Source: Phragmites australis (Eukaryota; Streptophyta; Magnoliopsida; Poales; Poaceae). Taken from it: a DNA stretch of 64,000 nt. The stretch covers positions 31,340,501 through 31,404,500 of the forward strand of contig NC_084923.1 in NCBI RefSeq assembly GCF_958298935.1, given 5' to 3'. The position numbers were made by a program, and so were the translations under genes. The stretch's first letter is position 1; every line of letters starts with the position of its first letter. This document shows, piece by piece, positions 34,582 to 45,242 of this stretch. The notes below the pieces were generated by a model. The model was not told where the DNA came from. It ran no database searches and saw nothing but the letters and a program-made list of their open reading frames with translations.

Positions 34582-34620
34582 GAATCTCGAGACGAGATTC
34601 TTTTTAGGGGCGGGGAGGTT
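34582..34620 (+). other. Hairpin and polypurine tract of element F
   Basis: A perfect 8-bp stem, GAATCTCG (34582-34589) and CGAGATTC (34593-34600) with a 3-base AGA loop. It is followed by AGGGGCGGGGAGG (34606-34618), the polypurine tract, two bases before the 3' LTR. Confidence 0.85.
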
Positions 34621-37600
34621 TGTCACGGCCCAGAGATTCTAAACACGTAATTAAGCGCTAATGAGCATCATTAGCATCATTTGTTTTTGTTTTGAGCAGT
34701 ATAGACATGCAATGTGGATTAAACCGAATTTGGTTAAACTAGGTTTAACTGATGCGTTGTAAAGCATCTCCCAAAACTTCTATGGAACATAGGGCTGGTG
34801 ATAATTTTAGAAATTAGTATATGCCAGGAGAAGAATATAAATGAATTTTCCCAAATTTTTGGGAAATATTTAGAAGGCATAAAAATTATCACAAGTTGGA
34901 AAAGATAGCATCTTTGAACAATTTTTATTCAAAATTGGCTCAAGCATTCTGGGTCAAACAAGTTCAAATGGGTTCCTTATGAATTTTAGTTTCAAGCAAA
35001 ATTTGTTTTACCAATTTTGGGCAATGGGAAGGCTTCCATTTGGTTAAGGTCTGTGGAGTGGGATATTTGCATTGCCGGCACTGTTCACGGCCCCACCCAT
35101 CAACCCCTTCGCACACATAGCTCTCTGCTCCCCCTTCTCCCGCTCTCTCAGCAAGCAAGTGGCGGCAGCTATCCTTGACTTCGGTGGCCAAGCCACAATT
35201 GCCGGCCAAAAGATCTCAGCCCAGGCACCTTATCCTTCCCCCCCTACCCTCTCGCCTGGCTCTCTCCCTTTCTCTCCCTTTGCTCGCTCTCTCACGCGGG
35301 AGGCACACGAGCAGAGCAAGCTGCACAGCACCAGCCGCCGGCAAGAATCACCGCGCCGCCGATGGTTTTCGTCGAGCCCGAGCCCAGTGGAGCCGCAGGG
35401 AGGAGCGCCCCAAGCTCCTCCGTCATTTCCCCTCCTCCCCCGGCCGTTTTCCGCACGGGTTGAGCCGGCTGCGTCTTCTTCCCCAATGGCGGTAGCCATC
35501 TCCACCCTTCTCCGTTGAACCGGTGAACCGCTGCCTTTCCCCGGTGACTGAACTCACTGTAAGCATCGCCGGCGCGCCTTCCGCCGTGCGCGTGTCCGTT
35601 GGGGCTTAGCCCATCGCCGGTGCGCCTTCCGCCGTGCGCCGCCGCCTACGGCGCACGCCGTCGGCCGAGCCACCGCCGAGCTCCTTAGTGTTCGGCCACG
35701 CCGTTGGGTCTGCGCATCCTCGTAAAAGCTATAGCTTCCCTCATCCGAGTCTGTTGCGTCGCCGTTCGCCGTCGGCGCGTCAAAACCGTGCCGCCGCCGT
35801 GTAGTTTCCGCCGTCTGACGCCGCCATTCTCTAGCCATCGCCGGCGACCACGTATGACTCAGCTGGGTCCACGCACGCATGCTGGAGCCGCAGCTGCCCC
35901 TCCCGGCCGCTTGGACTGCGCCGCTCGCCGCCGGTGGGCACAACCCGAGCCACCGGCTGGCCGCGCTGCGCTGTGTGCTAGGCGGGGTTCAATTTTGACC
36001 CCAGTCAAAATGGGCCCGGCCCCACTATCTATGCCTGTGGCTAGTTGGGCGCCGGTGGAAAAAGGCATGGGCCCATTTTAATATTAGAGGAAATCAGAAA
36101 TTGCGAAATGAATATCTGTTGAGTTGATAAATCGGCTGAAATCTTGAAAAATGCATAGGAAATTATGTAGAGCTCCAAAATTCATGAAACCAATTTTGTT
36201 GGTTTTGTTATGACATGATCTATCCAGTAAAAATACCAGTGGCTGTGAAATGTGTGTTGTGAATTATTGAATTAATGAAATATGTCTAGGCTTTGATAAT
36301 TCATAGTTAAAGTTTGGTATTTCCAAAATTGATGAATCCAATTTTGTTATTCTTGTTTTAAAACCCCCTGTTCAGCAAAAAAAATAATCACCCACATGTT
36401 AGATGTTGTTACAATTCTATATAGGGTTAAGCTTAATTAATCCCAGAAGTGTTCAAACGTTTAACAGTAATCCCATTTAAGAAAAATCTTTGATGCTTTA
36501 GAACTTGTGCCCTGACGATTTGCACTGTTATCGCATTCTATGGAGCATCCTTCATTTCATAACATTCATATTCATTACATTGCACGCGTTATTCTTTTAG
36601 GGAACTTCGACCCGGCGAACGAGGCGAACGAGGCTGTCCCCGGAGGTTCCCGCAGTGGTGATCGTGACTCGGGTAGTGTCGGGCAGCAGTTAGGGCAGCA
36701 AGGCAAGCATCTATCATATTGCACCGTGTCAATTCAAAATCTAATATGTTATCTACGCTTATGTATACATTGCATGTGTCGGGTACCGAGTTGGGTAGAA
36801 CCTATGCCGATGCATTATCCCATTTCGGTCACGTGTCATGTGTTATTCCTAGGAGCCTAGTGGTGTCGTCGAGGTCTAATTATAGTTCGCTATGCTTAGT
36901 GGTACTTAGGCTTTCCGGTAGAAGTCGATGACGGCGTCCACCGTTGTCGCGAGCCTAGGGCTTATTACTTATTCACATTTGTGGTTGTGTTGATGATGAG
37001 TCGGTTTGGTGAGTGGTGAGTTGAGACGAGGTGTGGGCGGTGTTAGGGGTGTCATCTGCTCATGAGGAGTCCTCAGGCAGTTCGGGGAGGGAACCCGGAC
37101 ACCGTAGACCGCTTGCACCGGTTAAGCACCGACCGTCGGTGTAGTCGACTTTAGCACTTACCTTACTCACCACATGCTGATATAATGGTAGGCGAGCTGA
37201 TTACCTTCGCAGACGTGGTCATGTGGGCCTCGTCCTAGACGGTGTGTGTCCGGTTTGAGTCCGGGCTTTTAGCGGTATTCGTTTGCTCGGGGAGTAGTTC
37301 TAATACCGCCGCGTCGAGCTATCGTTGATCCACATGGTTGGGCCTGGTTGGGAAAGGTTGTCACGGGTACCCCCTTGTGTGCATCTTAGAGGGTGGCACA
37401 AGCCGTATGGTCCCTGTGTCGTGTGGGTCCAGGAGTATCCCCCTGCGGGGTGTATAATCAGTTCCATCTGCCGCGCTCTCAGTCATGAGCATTGCTATCG
37501 CTTATCTCCACCGAGCGACCATGTTTTGGTCGTAGAGTTTCGATGTGGGTTGTGGCACGGTTGGTTTACGTGGTTTGGTGGTAATGGTTTACTCTTATAC

Positions 37601-38257
37601 ACTTGTTGTTTATATATCTGTTCTGATTAGTTGGTTGGCAGGGTTTGAGTTGGTGGTTGGTTAAGTCAGTTGCTTACACCTAGAGTCTCGGTTGCTTACC
37701 GCTTAATGAACTTAAACATGTCTTAATCCTTGCTACAGCTTTAAATGCATGATCCTTGGAGTCGAGAATATATATACTCATACTGTGTAAGACTTGCTAG
37801 TACCTTCGTACTAAGGGTACTGCCCTTAAGTTTCAGGTTCATAGGTTGGCGGGGAAGAGGCAGTGTTCGGCTACTTTGTGCCTGCCGATCAGGGTGGCGG
37901 GCAGGAGTAGCACCTTCTACTCCGAACTCCGGCGCTTTTGGTATGGAGCCTAAGGGCATACGGCTCCATACTCTTTTGTTGTATAGGTTTTTCTTCCGCT
38001 GCATAGTTGTTGTTGTTCCTCTTTTGTTGTAAATTGTGGAAGCAGTTGCATGTTTAATAATTGTGATCCAGTTTAATTACTTGCTCTCTATTAAAATGTG
38101 TTGTGATATTTGAGTTGGAAGGCATGTGTTCCGATCCTGGGCACAAAACACGTGCCGGGACTACCGGAATGGTATTCTGGTTAATCGTCGAGGTTGTGAT
38201 TATGAATAATGATCCTCCTGATGATTAATTAGAATACTATTTGGACGGTTCCTCACA
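34621..38257 (+). repeat. 3' LTR of element F
   Basis: 3637 bp, TGTCACGGCCC...CCTCACA, matching the 5' LTR throughout with scattered substitutions and a few short indels (for example near 35560-35640, where a short GCCGGCGCGCCTTCCGCC segment is repeated). Confidence 0.95.
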
Positions 38258-38262
38258 GTATC
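38258..38262. repeat. Right target-site duplication of element F
   Basis: GTATC immediately after the CCTCACA end of the 3' LTR, identical to 25545-25549. Confidence 0.93.
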
Positions 38263-38858
38263 TTTTTATTACCTTTATACCCCTTCTATCCAAAAAAAAT
38301 TTGTGACCCACGTACTTCACTAGTTTTAGAAAAGGTAGTAGAAGAGTTTTGGTTTTGGTCACATTCGCAAAAAAAAGCAAGCAAGAAGCAAATAGTGAAA
38401 AAAAAAGAGAAAAGAAAAGTAAGCAAGATGCAAAGAGTGCAAAAAAGAGAAAAGACATAGAAAATTAAAAAAAAAAAGAAATCAGTTTGCATTGCGAATT
38501 TTATTCCATTATGCTTGTGTCTGATATAGTTTTCGGCTTCCTTGAGCTAGCTCTAGGAACGTATTCGGGCCAGCAACTGTGATGAGTATTGTAGACTTTT
38601 ATTTAGCTTTGCTAATCTGATTTCAATTATTGCTATTTCTTGCTACTAAATATTGCCTATCCAAACCTCCCCTTGCATTTACCTCACTCGCACCTGATAA
38701 GGTATCACGAACCAGCCACCGGTTGTGCCAACTGCGATGATTGGTAAGAACACATGCAAGAGCGTGGTAAGACGCTTGAGAGTGTGTGACTCCACCTCCA
38801 CCATTTAGTAGTCGATCGGGATAATTTATCTTTCATTGTTTTCTATCTTAAACTAACC
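38263..38858 (+). other. Second part of the leader of element E
   Basis: A-rich, non-coding DNA between F and the gag ATG of E, including A8-A10 runs near 38370-38480. Minus-strand 70-codon frames here are low-complexity Leu/Phe/Ser strings and not genes. Confidence 0.6.
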
Positions 38859-40010
38859 ATGGCAGGAGAAGCATCGGATGCACAGGAGTGTGTTTCAAGG
38901 GAAGAACTCACAATGGTGTTGAATGATCATTAACAAGCTATCAATGACGACATTGATAAGAAGCTTGCAGAGATAAACATTACATTACACGCTTTGATCA
39001 AGTGGTTAATCAACCACCAAACCATGGGCATGGGAATCCTCATGGCGCAGCCCATGAGCAAGAGGAGTCCATCGTAGATGATAAAATTTTGAGGCAAGAA
39101 CAAGACACCTTTGATGCATGAGAACGGGACTGATTAAACTTCAATTGTCATGGTATGAGATGTAATAATTTTCAGCAACCTAACCTACGTGTTAATGACG
39201 ATCCATTTGCTAAGGTTAAGTTTACCATACCATCTTTTACGGGTGCTTATGATACTGAAAAATATTTAGATTGGGAGATGACAATTGAATAGAAGTTTAA
39301 TGCTCATTTAGTTCCTGAAGTGCATAGAGTTAGGCAAGCCACTAGTGAATTTAAGGAATTTAAAATTATCTTGTGGAATAGAGTATGCATCGATGGATTA
39401 GCGCCTACCACATAAAATGTTTAAAGGTTGCTAATGCGTAACAAATTTGTTCCACCCTCTTTTAGATGTGATTTGCATAAGAAATTGCAGCGCTTAAACC
39501 AAGGTGATAAATCTGTAGAAAAATATTATCAGGAGCTACAAATTAGTATGTTGTGTTGTGATATTATTGAGGATGAAGAGGCTGCAATGGCACGCTTTTA
39601 TGGAGGGTTAAGGCGTGAAATTTAGGACCTAGTTAATTACAAAGAATACAATAGTGTTCCTATATTGTTCGAACTTGCATGTCTAGCAAAAAAAGAATTG
39701 CAAGGATGACAACAGAGGCCAAGGAGCAATTTTGGAAGCACGACTACTTCAAAATCAACACTGGAACAAGTCAAAATAGCCCACATTCGGCTATATGGTC
39801 TGCTGCCCCCTTCTCGAGTAGGGTGCGTTCAGCAGTACCTTCAACACCGTCACACGCTCCCGAGGTAAGCAAATCCGTAAGTGTGCAAGGTCCAGCCAAG
39901 AGCTCTTCTTCGGTTGCTTCTACTGGCCGATCGTTTAGGATTGTATGCCATCGATGCAAGGGAATAGGCCACGTCATGAAGGATTGTCCAAGTCAGTGAG
40001 CGTACATTGT
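38859..40010 (+). pseudogene. gag: gag of element E (broken)
   Basis: The start ATG at 38859 gives MAGEASDAQECVSREELTMV. Stops and frameshifts follow. Readable capsid blocks are FTGAYDTEKYLDWEMTIE (about 39240), MRNKFVPPSFRCDLHKKLQRLNQGDKSVEKYYQEL (39428-39540) and EDEEAAMARFYGGLRREI. A Ser/Pro-rich linker leads to the intact zinc knuckle CHRCKGIGHVMKDC at 39946-39987. This organisation is typical of CRM-like gag in grasses. Confidence 0.82.
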
Positions 40011-40122
40011 AACAGAAGACGGTGGATATGTAAGCACTAGTGATGTTGAGGATGAATATGCTCTTGCAACTAACCATGTAGGTGATGAGGATGGACGTGA
40101 GATGGATATCAACCATTAGGAA

Positions 40123-40700
40123 GTGTTCGATGCCATTGCCACAGAGGATTATTGGACCCTCATTGGGCAGCAAGTGTTAAGCACTCAAATGGAGCAAGAG
40201 AAACAGCTACAATGCCACGATTTGTTTCAGATGTTCCTCATAGTCAAGTATTATCGTGTTCAAGTCATTATTGATGGAGGAAGCTGCAACAACTTGGTAA
40301 GTTCAGATAGGATCAAGAAGCTTGCCTTGCCGACAAGAAACCATTCTCACCCATATCATATTCAGTGGTTCAACAACAGTGGTAAGGTGAAGGTAATGCA
40401 AATAGCAATTTTGCATTTTTCTATTGGTTCGTACCATGATTGTGCTGATTTCAATGTAGTTCCCATGCAAGCATGCTCTCTTTTGTTAGGACGACCATGG
40501 GAGTTTGATACTAATGCAACACATCATGGTAGAAGTAATAAGTACACCCTTTTGCATAAAGGAAAGAAAATAACTTTTCTACCTTTCACCCCTGCTGAAA
40601 TTGTGAAATGTGAACAAGAGATAGCTAAAAATAAGAGAAAATAGTTTGAAAATGAATATGAAAATCAGCAAGTAGCGGAAAACGTTTATCCACCCAAAAA
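40123..40700 (+). pseudogene. Protease of element E
   Basis: The frame at 40123-40644 includes VQVIIDGGSCNNLVSSDRIKKLALPT, with D-G-G at about 40272 in place of D-S/T-G, then DFNVVPMQACSLLLGRPWEFDTNATHHGRSNKYTL, the LLGRPW block. It ends in a Lys-rich stretch with a TAG at 40642-40644. Confidence 0.82.
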
Positions 40701-40779
40701 GGAGAAAGCAACAACAACTTCTAAGTCCGATGGAATTAGACTGAAAAGGGTTGTTATGCTTGCTACTAAACCTGACCTT

Positions 40780-41838
40780 GTTAAAATTTATGCTAATGAG
40801 CTGGCATGCTATGCTTTAATATGCAAAGAGGTTTAGTTTCACTCGAGAATATATCTAGCTCTTTGCCACTTGCTGTTGCTAACCTTTTGTAGGAGTTTGT
40901 GGATCTATTTCCAGCAGAGGTACCGTCGGGATTACCACCTATTCGAGGGATTGAGCATCAAATTGATTTGATTCTGGGAGCAACTTTGCCAAACCGTGCT
41001 GCATATAGGACCAACCTGGAAGAGACTAAGGAAATTCAGCAACAAGTCCAAGATCTATTGGATCGCGAGTACATACGAGAAAGCCTTAGTATTTGTGCTG
41101 TTCATGTTCTTTTAGTTCATAAGAAAGACGGTAGTTGGCGTATGTGTGTTGATTGTAGAGCCATCAATAATATTACTATAAGATATCATCACCCTATCCC
41201 TAGGTTAGATGTTACGCTTGATGAGTTGAGGGGTTCTATAATTTTCACTAAAATTGACTTGCGAAGTGGATACCACCAGATTATAATGAAACTTGGAGAT
41301 GAATGGAAGACTGCATTTAAAACTAAGTTTGGTTTGTATGAGTGGTTAGTAATGCCTTTTGGGTTAACTAATGCATCAAGTACTTTCATGCGATTCATGA
41401 ATGAAGTTTTACGTGCTTTCATTGGGAGATTTGTGGTGGTTTACTTTGATGATATTTCAATTTACAACAAGTCATATGAACAATACTTTGATCACTTACG
41501 TATAGTTTTTAATGGTTTGAGAGATGCACATGTGTTTGGTAACCTTGAAAAGTGCACATTTTGCACGGATCGAGTTTCTTTTCTTGACTATGTTGTTACT
41601 CCACAGGGACTAAAGGTGGATGAAACAAAATCGAAGCCATAAAGACCTGGCTAACTCCTGAGACTGTTACACAAGTAAGAAGCTTTCATGTTATTGCGGG
41701 TTTCTATCAACGATTTGTACCAGATTTCAGCACCATTGCTACCCCATTAAACGAGTTGACAAAGAAAGAAGTAATTTTCAAATGGGGACCTGCACAAGAA
41801 AAAGCATTCAAGTTGTTGAAAGAGAATCTCACCCATGT
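40780..41838 (+). pseudogene. Reverse transcriptase of element E (split by H)
   Basis: The frame 40899-41642 holds [100 protein letters not shown] (intact YxDD at about 41442-41453) and FGNLEKCTFCTDRVSF. A single-base loss near 41640 shifts the frame before the RT connection (TWLTPETVTQVRSF, FSTIATPLNELTKKEVIFKWG). The element is cut at 41838 by H and resumes at 52764. Confidence 0.88.
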
Positions 41839-44064
41839 TGTAACACCCTAAATTTCAATTGCAATAATTTAAAATTTTGCTAGAACTTAAATAGGTGGTT
41901 GTAATTTTGTTCAATAGGGGAAATTAATTTCTAAATTTAAATTGGCCTAGGTTATATGTTTGTTGCATTCATGTCGTTGTAGATGCAATAAGGTTTTTAT
42001 GCGTGGAAAAAGTTTGCAAAATTTCCCTAGAAGTCGCTCGTTTAAACCCTTTTTGAAAAATGGTACAAAATCTAAAAAAGAAAAGGAATTCTAAAGTTGA
42101 AAATAGCTTCGGGCCGAATCCTTTCTTCTAGCCCACTCTTCCCTCTCCCCCTCCCTTCTTTCCCCTCCCAAACGGTCCACCGGCCTACCTTTCCCCGCAC
42201 CGGCCTAATCCACCGAGCCGGCCCCTTCCCGTCCCTCTCGATGACGTGTGGGCTGCCAGCCGAGCCGACTCCCCGCCCGAGCCGCTTCCTGCCTCCCTCT
42301 GTGCGCGGGCCCAGCCCTAAGCCGCCCACCGACCAGCTCACCTTCTTCCTCCTTTAGCTGAAACCGAATCCCAAATTCACGCACCCGCTTCAAATCCCGC
42401 CGCCCCGATCCGTATCTCTCCAATTAATGTGCATGGCCGAGATCCTCTCCCTTCCTCTCCCCATTTCCGCCCGTTTTCCCCTTTGATTGCTAGCTAATCC
42501 GTTGAAAACCAAAGCTATAAAGGCAATTGGGGCCGCCGACCATTTCTCCCAAATCCGACCATCCCTCTTCCTCCCTCGGCTATTTAAGCCCTACATTGCC
42601 TTCCTTGAACCGTTCCCCACCCGAAACACTCTTTTTCCCCTATGTTCGGGCACGATTTTGAGCTCGCCGTTGTCTCCACCATTGTCACCAGTGAGAAGCT
42701 TGCTGCCACCCCAAATTCAGCATATTTCGGTGTTACGGGTCCCCGTGTGATGCACCCCGATGATGTTTGGAGCCTTTCCCATCGACGTCGGCCTCCGCAC
42801 CGCGCTCCAAGCGCCGTTGGTCTTCCTCTTCATCGCTGGCCGCCCTCGGGTCTCCCTCCGCCGCCGTCTAGCCATGGTAAAAGTTCCCTGTGAGCCCCTC
42901 TTCATTTTGCACCTATCTCCGGTGAGCTTCGGCACCCCACCGCCGTCGACCGCCGCTGCCCTCCTAATGAATTATGGAACAAGAATCAGGAAAGGGTAAT
43001 TTTGTAGCAACATGGTATAGGGATCCAAACAGAATGGTTGACGAGGTTGGTGTGGGAATGCACGTGTGTTAGTAGTGCATAGTTGGTTGTGGTTGTTCCT
43101 GTGTGGGGTCCTAAGGACTAGTTCTTGAACATGTAACCAAGTTAGATTCGCACAACCACGAGGCCCAAATTGGAACGGCCTGACTAATTAATTAGCCACC
43201 CCTTTGGTTCTATGGGCACCGTTGGACGGTTATGTGGCAGAAGAGGGGGCCTCTGCTGCCATGGAATCGTCTGTTAGCGATGAAACCTCAGTGGGTGCCT
43301 GCAGGTTAGTGGGAGCTTTGTAACGGCCTTGTAGTGAAACCCCGACTCCAAACCCTAAAGTGCAAAGCAACACATGAATCACGAGTTGTGGGGAAAGCTG
43401 TGCAAACTTTGTAGAGTATAAAACTGATTAACCAGCCGTGCTCACGGTCAAGAGCAAACTTGGACTTCTTCAGGATTAGTTGGAATAAGGGTTTGGTCTG
43501 GTTGGTTGGGTAGCCGGGTAATGGAATTACCTGGTGAGTCTTGGTAGTCGGATGAAATCCGATGAGTCAATCCTTTTGTCATAGTTGTCTTCACTTAGTA
43601 AATAGGATGCCTGTTGTTGGAATCATAGGTTCAGGTTGCTTAGTACTGTTAACCTGTATCTAAACCTTTCCTTGACTTAAACCCCATATAATGTTTCCCT
43701 CTACTTAACGAGTACATCTTTGTACTCACACTTGTTGTCCCCTCCCTTGCATTGTACTGTTGTACAAAAGCTGGCAATGAAGCTGCTACCTTCGATGAGG
43801 ATGACTTCGACTTGGAGCTGCTTTTCTAGGCTGTTGTGCCCTCGTTCGACACCTGTGTATGATGGAGGCCCCACTGGCGCTGAAGACCACTTTTTGGTTC
43901 CGCTGTGTTTTTCTTCTAGACCCTCGGGTCCTTTTGTAATAGTTATTTATCATTGTAATCTTAGCACTGTGATGATACACTAATGAAGTAAGCACATGTA
44001 TGAAACTTGATCCTAGCATACATGTATTGTGCCCAGTTTTGTTCTATTAAAACTAGGTGTTACA
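41839..44064 (+). repeat. 5' LTR of element H (internally deleted)
   Basis: 2226 bp, TGTAACACCC...GGTGTTACA. It matches the 3' LTR at both ends but lacks about 715 bp corresponding to roughly 50985-51700. The junction is near 42962 (CCCTCCTAATGAATTATGG). It has a TATTTAA box at 42581-42587. Frames of 60 to 90 codons in its GC-rich part are not genes. Confidence 0.92.
42581..42587 (+). promoter_or_regulatory. TATA-like box in H 5' LTR
   Basis: CTCGGCTATTTAAGCCC, conserved in the 3' LTR at 50536-50542. Confidence 0.55.
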
Positions 44065-44067
44065 GAA

Positions 44068-44080
44068 GTGGTATCAGAGC
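44068..44080 (+). other. Primer-binding site of element H (initiator tRNA-Met)
   Basis: TGGTATCAGAGCC a few bases after the LTR end (GTGTTACA at 44064). Confidence 0.9.
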
Positions 44081-44239
44081 CGTGTTGACCGTAGGGCGCA
44101 GCATAGATAGATCGGACATGCTAAGGACTTATGTTTGTATAAACTACATTTGTAAAATTGTTTTCTCCCAGTTTTTCCTTTCTTTGTCTATTGCTCTTTA
44201 TAAAATGGTTACTAATTTCTGTCTTTTTCAAAATTTTAG

Positions 44240-44932
44240 ATGGCCCACACGAAGATCACTCCGCACAAGCGCGTGCTGGTTCTAGACGTGTGGGTTCCTA
44301 CTGGTGCAGTCTAGAGGCACCAACGCCCAGCTGAGTTCTACTCCGACAGACAGCTAGCTGGGTACCCCGACGCTTCCCTCTTTAGAGGCGTCAGGGTTCC
44401 TCTTGGAGGATGTGGTTACTCCTGGTTAGTGGAGGTGACCATGTTCGAGAAGCCCTCTGACGATAGTCTTCGCCGAGTCTACACCGCCACCGTCCTCAGA
44501 GCTACGTTCGAGGCAGGGATCGAGGACGCTGCTCACTAGGCTCTGGCTGTTCTCTGTCGGGAGAATAGATAGGACCTCAGCCACACCCAGTTCGACAAGT
44601 TCCCGTAGCACCCGTTAGGTAGCCTGGAGGTCACCTTCGCGTTCGTGGGCAACGGAGTAGATCTCGATCTGAGGGAGCAGGTCCGCCTCACCGCCGCCCT
44701 CTACACTGAGTTGGACGGAGCACTCAACAAGTTGGAGGATCTACACCAGTGCCACACCGAGCATGAGCAGATGATCTATGAGCTGGAGATGATGCTGCAA
44801 GACCCTGACCAGCACCCTGATGAGGTTCCCGCGGCACCAGCACCCACGCCTGCACTGCCCCGTTCCCCTCTACGTAAGAGGCTTCGTCAGGCAGATGTTG
44901 GAGGCCCTTCGAGCACAGCAGGCCAGGAGTAG
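44240..44932 (+). pseudogene. Pre-gag ORF of element H (unknown function, four stops)
   Basis: A 231-codon frame between primer-binding site and gag. It starts MAHTKITPHKRVLVLDVWVP at the ATG directly after CAAAATTTTAG. The only interruptions are four TAG codons (44312-44314, and near 44537, 44570 and 44606), each where Gln would fit. The N-terminal domain has SWLVEVTMFEKPSDD and RVYTATVLRATFEAGIEDA, then ALAVLCREN. Next is a probable coiled coil (LTAALYTELDGALNKLEDL, EHEQMIYELEMMLQ), a Pro/Ala-rich linker, and a basic end (RSPLRKRLRQADVGG). It matches the layout in B and I. No family name is known to me. Confidence 0.7.
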
Positions 44933-45242
44933 AGTCGAGCAAGGAGGATGTCCCTAGCTTAATAAGTCGTTTAGTCCCTTCTGTCTGAGTTGTCTTGTGT
45001 CGTCTGTCCTTGTGTGTGCTTGTGCTTGAGTCTGTAGTTTGAGCCATGTTATGAGTTGGACCTTTGATTGAGTGTTGGTGTGATGTGGGGGTTTCCTCTC
45101 TGCATTTTATCAGTTATTGATATAATAATAGTTGGGAGTCCTTTCTATCTGTTTCCTTCTATTCCTATCTATTCTTTTCTGTTCTTGTCTTGTTTTTCCG
45201 CCCTGCTTTTCCCTTATTCTTCCCATACCTTGGCGACAATAG
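44933..45242 (+). other. Spacer between pre-gag ORF and gag of element H
   Basis: About 310 bp, T- and pyrimidine-rich, with no ORF. It ends in CTTATTCTTCCCATACCTTGGCGACAATAG directly before the gag ATG at 45243, resembling a 3' splice site. Confidence 0.6.

Larger units (their letters stand above)
25550..38257 (+). mobile_element. Element F: complete Tekay-like Ty3/gypsy retrotransposon
   Basis: A full-length 12.7-kb element flanked by the exact TSD GTATC (25545-25549 and 38258-38262). 5' LTR 25550-29205, tRNA-Met primer-binding site, gag-pol 29967-34420, hairpin, polypurine tract, 3' LTR 34621-38257. It sits in the leader of element E. The two LTRs differ at 7 of 300 bases compared by hand (28681-28980 against 37733-38032), so it is a fairly young insertion. 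With two stops and one deletion it is the least damaged coding element here. Confidence 0.95.

Noticed and set aside
34421..34620. env-like gene between pol and 3' LTR of F
   Set aside because: Only about 200 bp are present, with no open frame; D, E and H also lack space for one.
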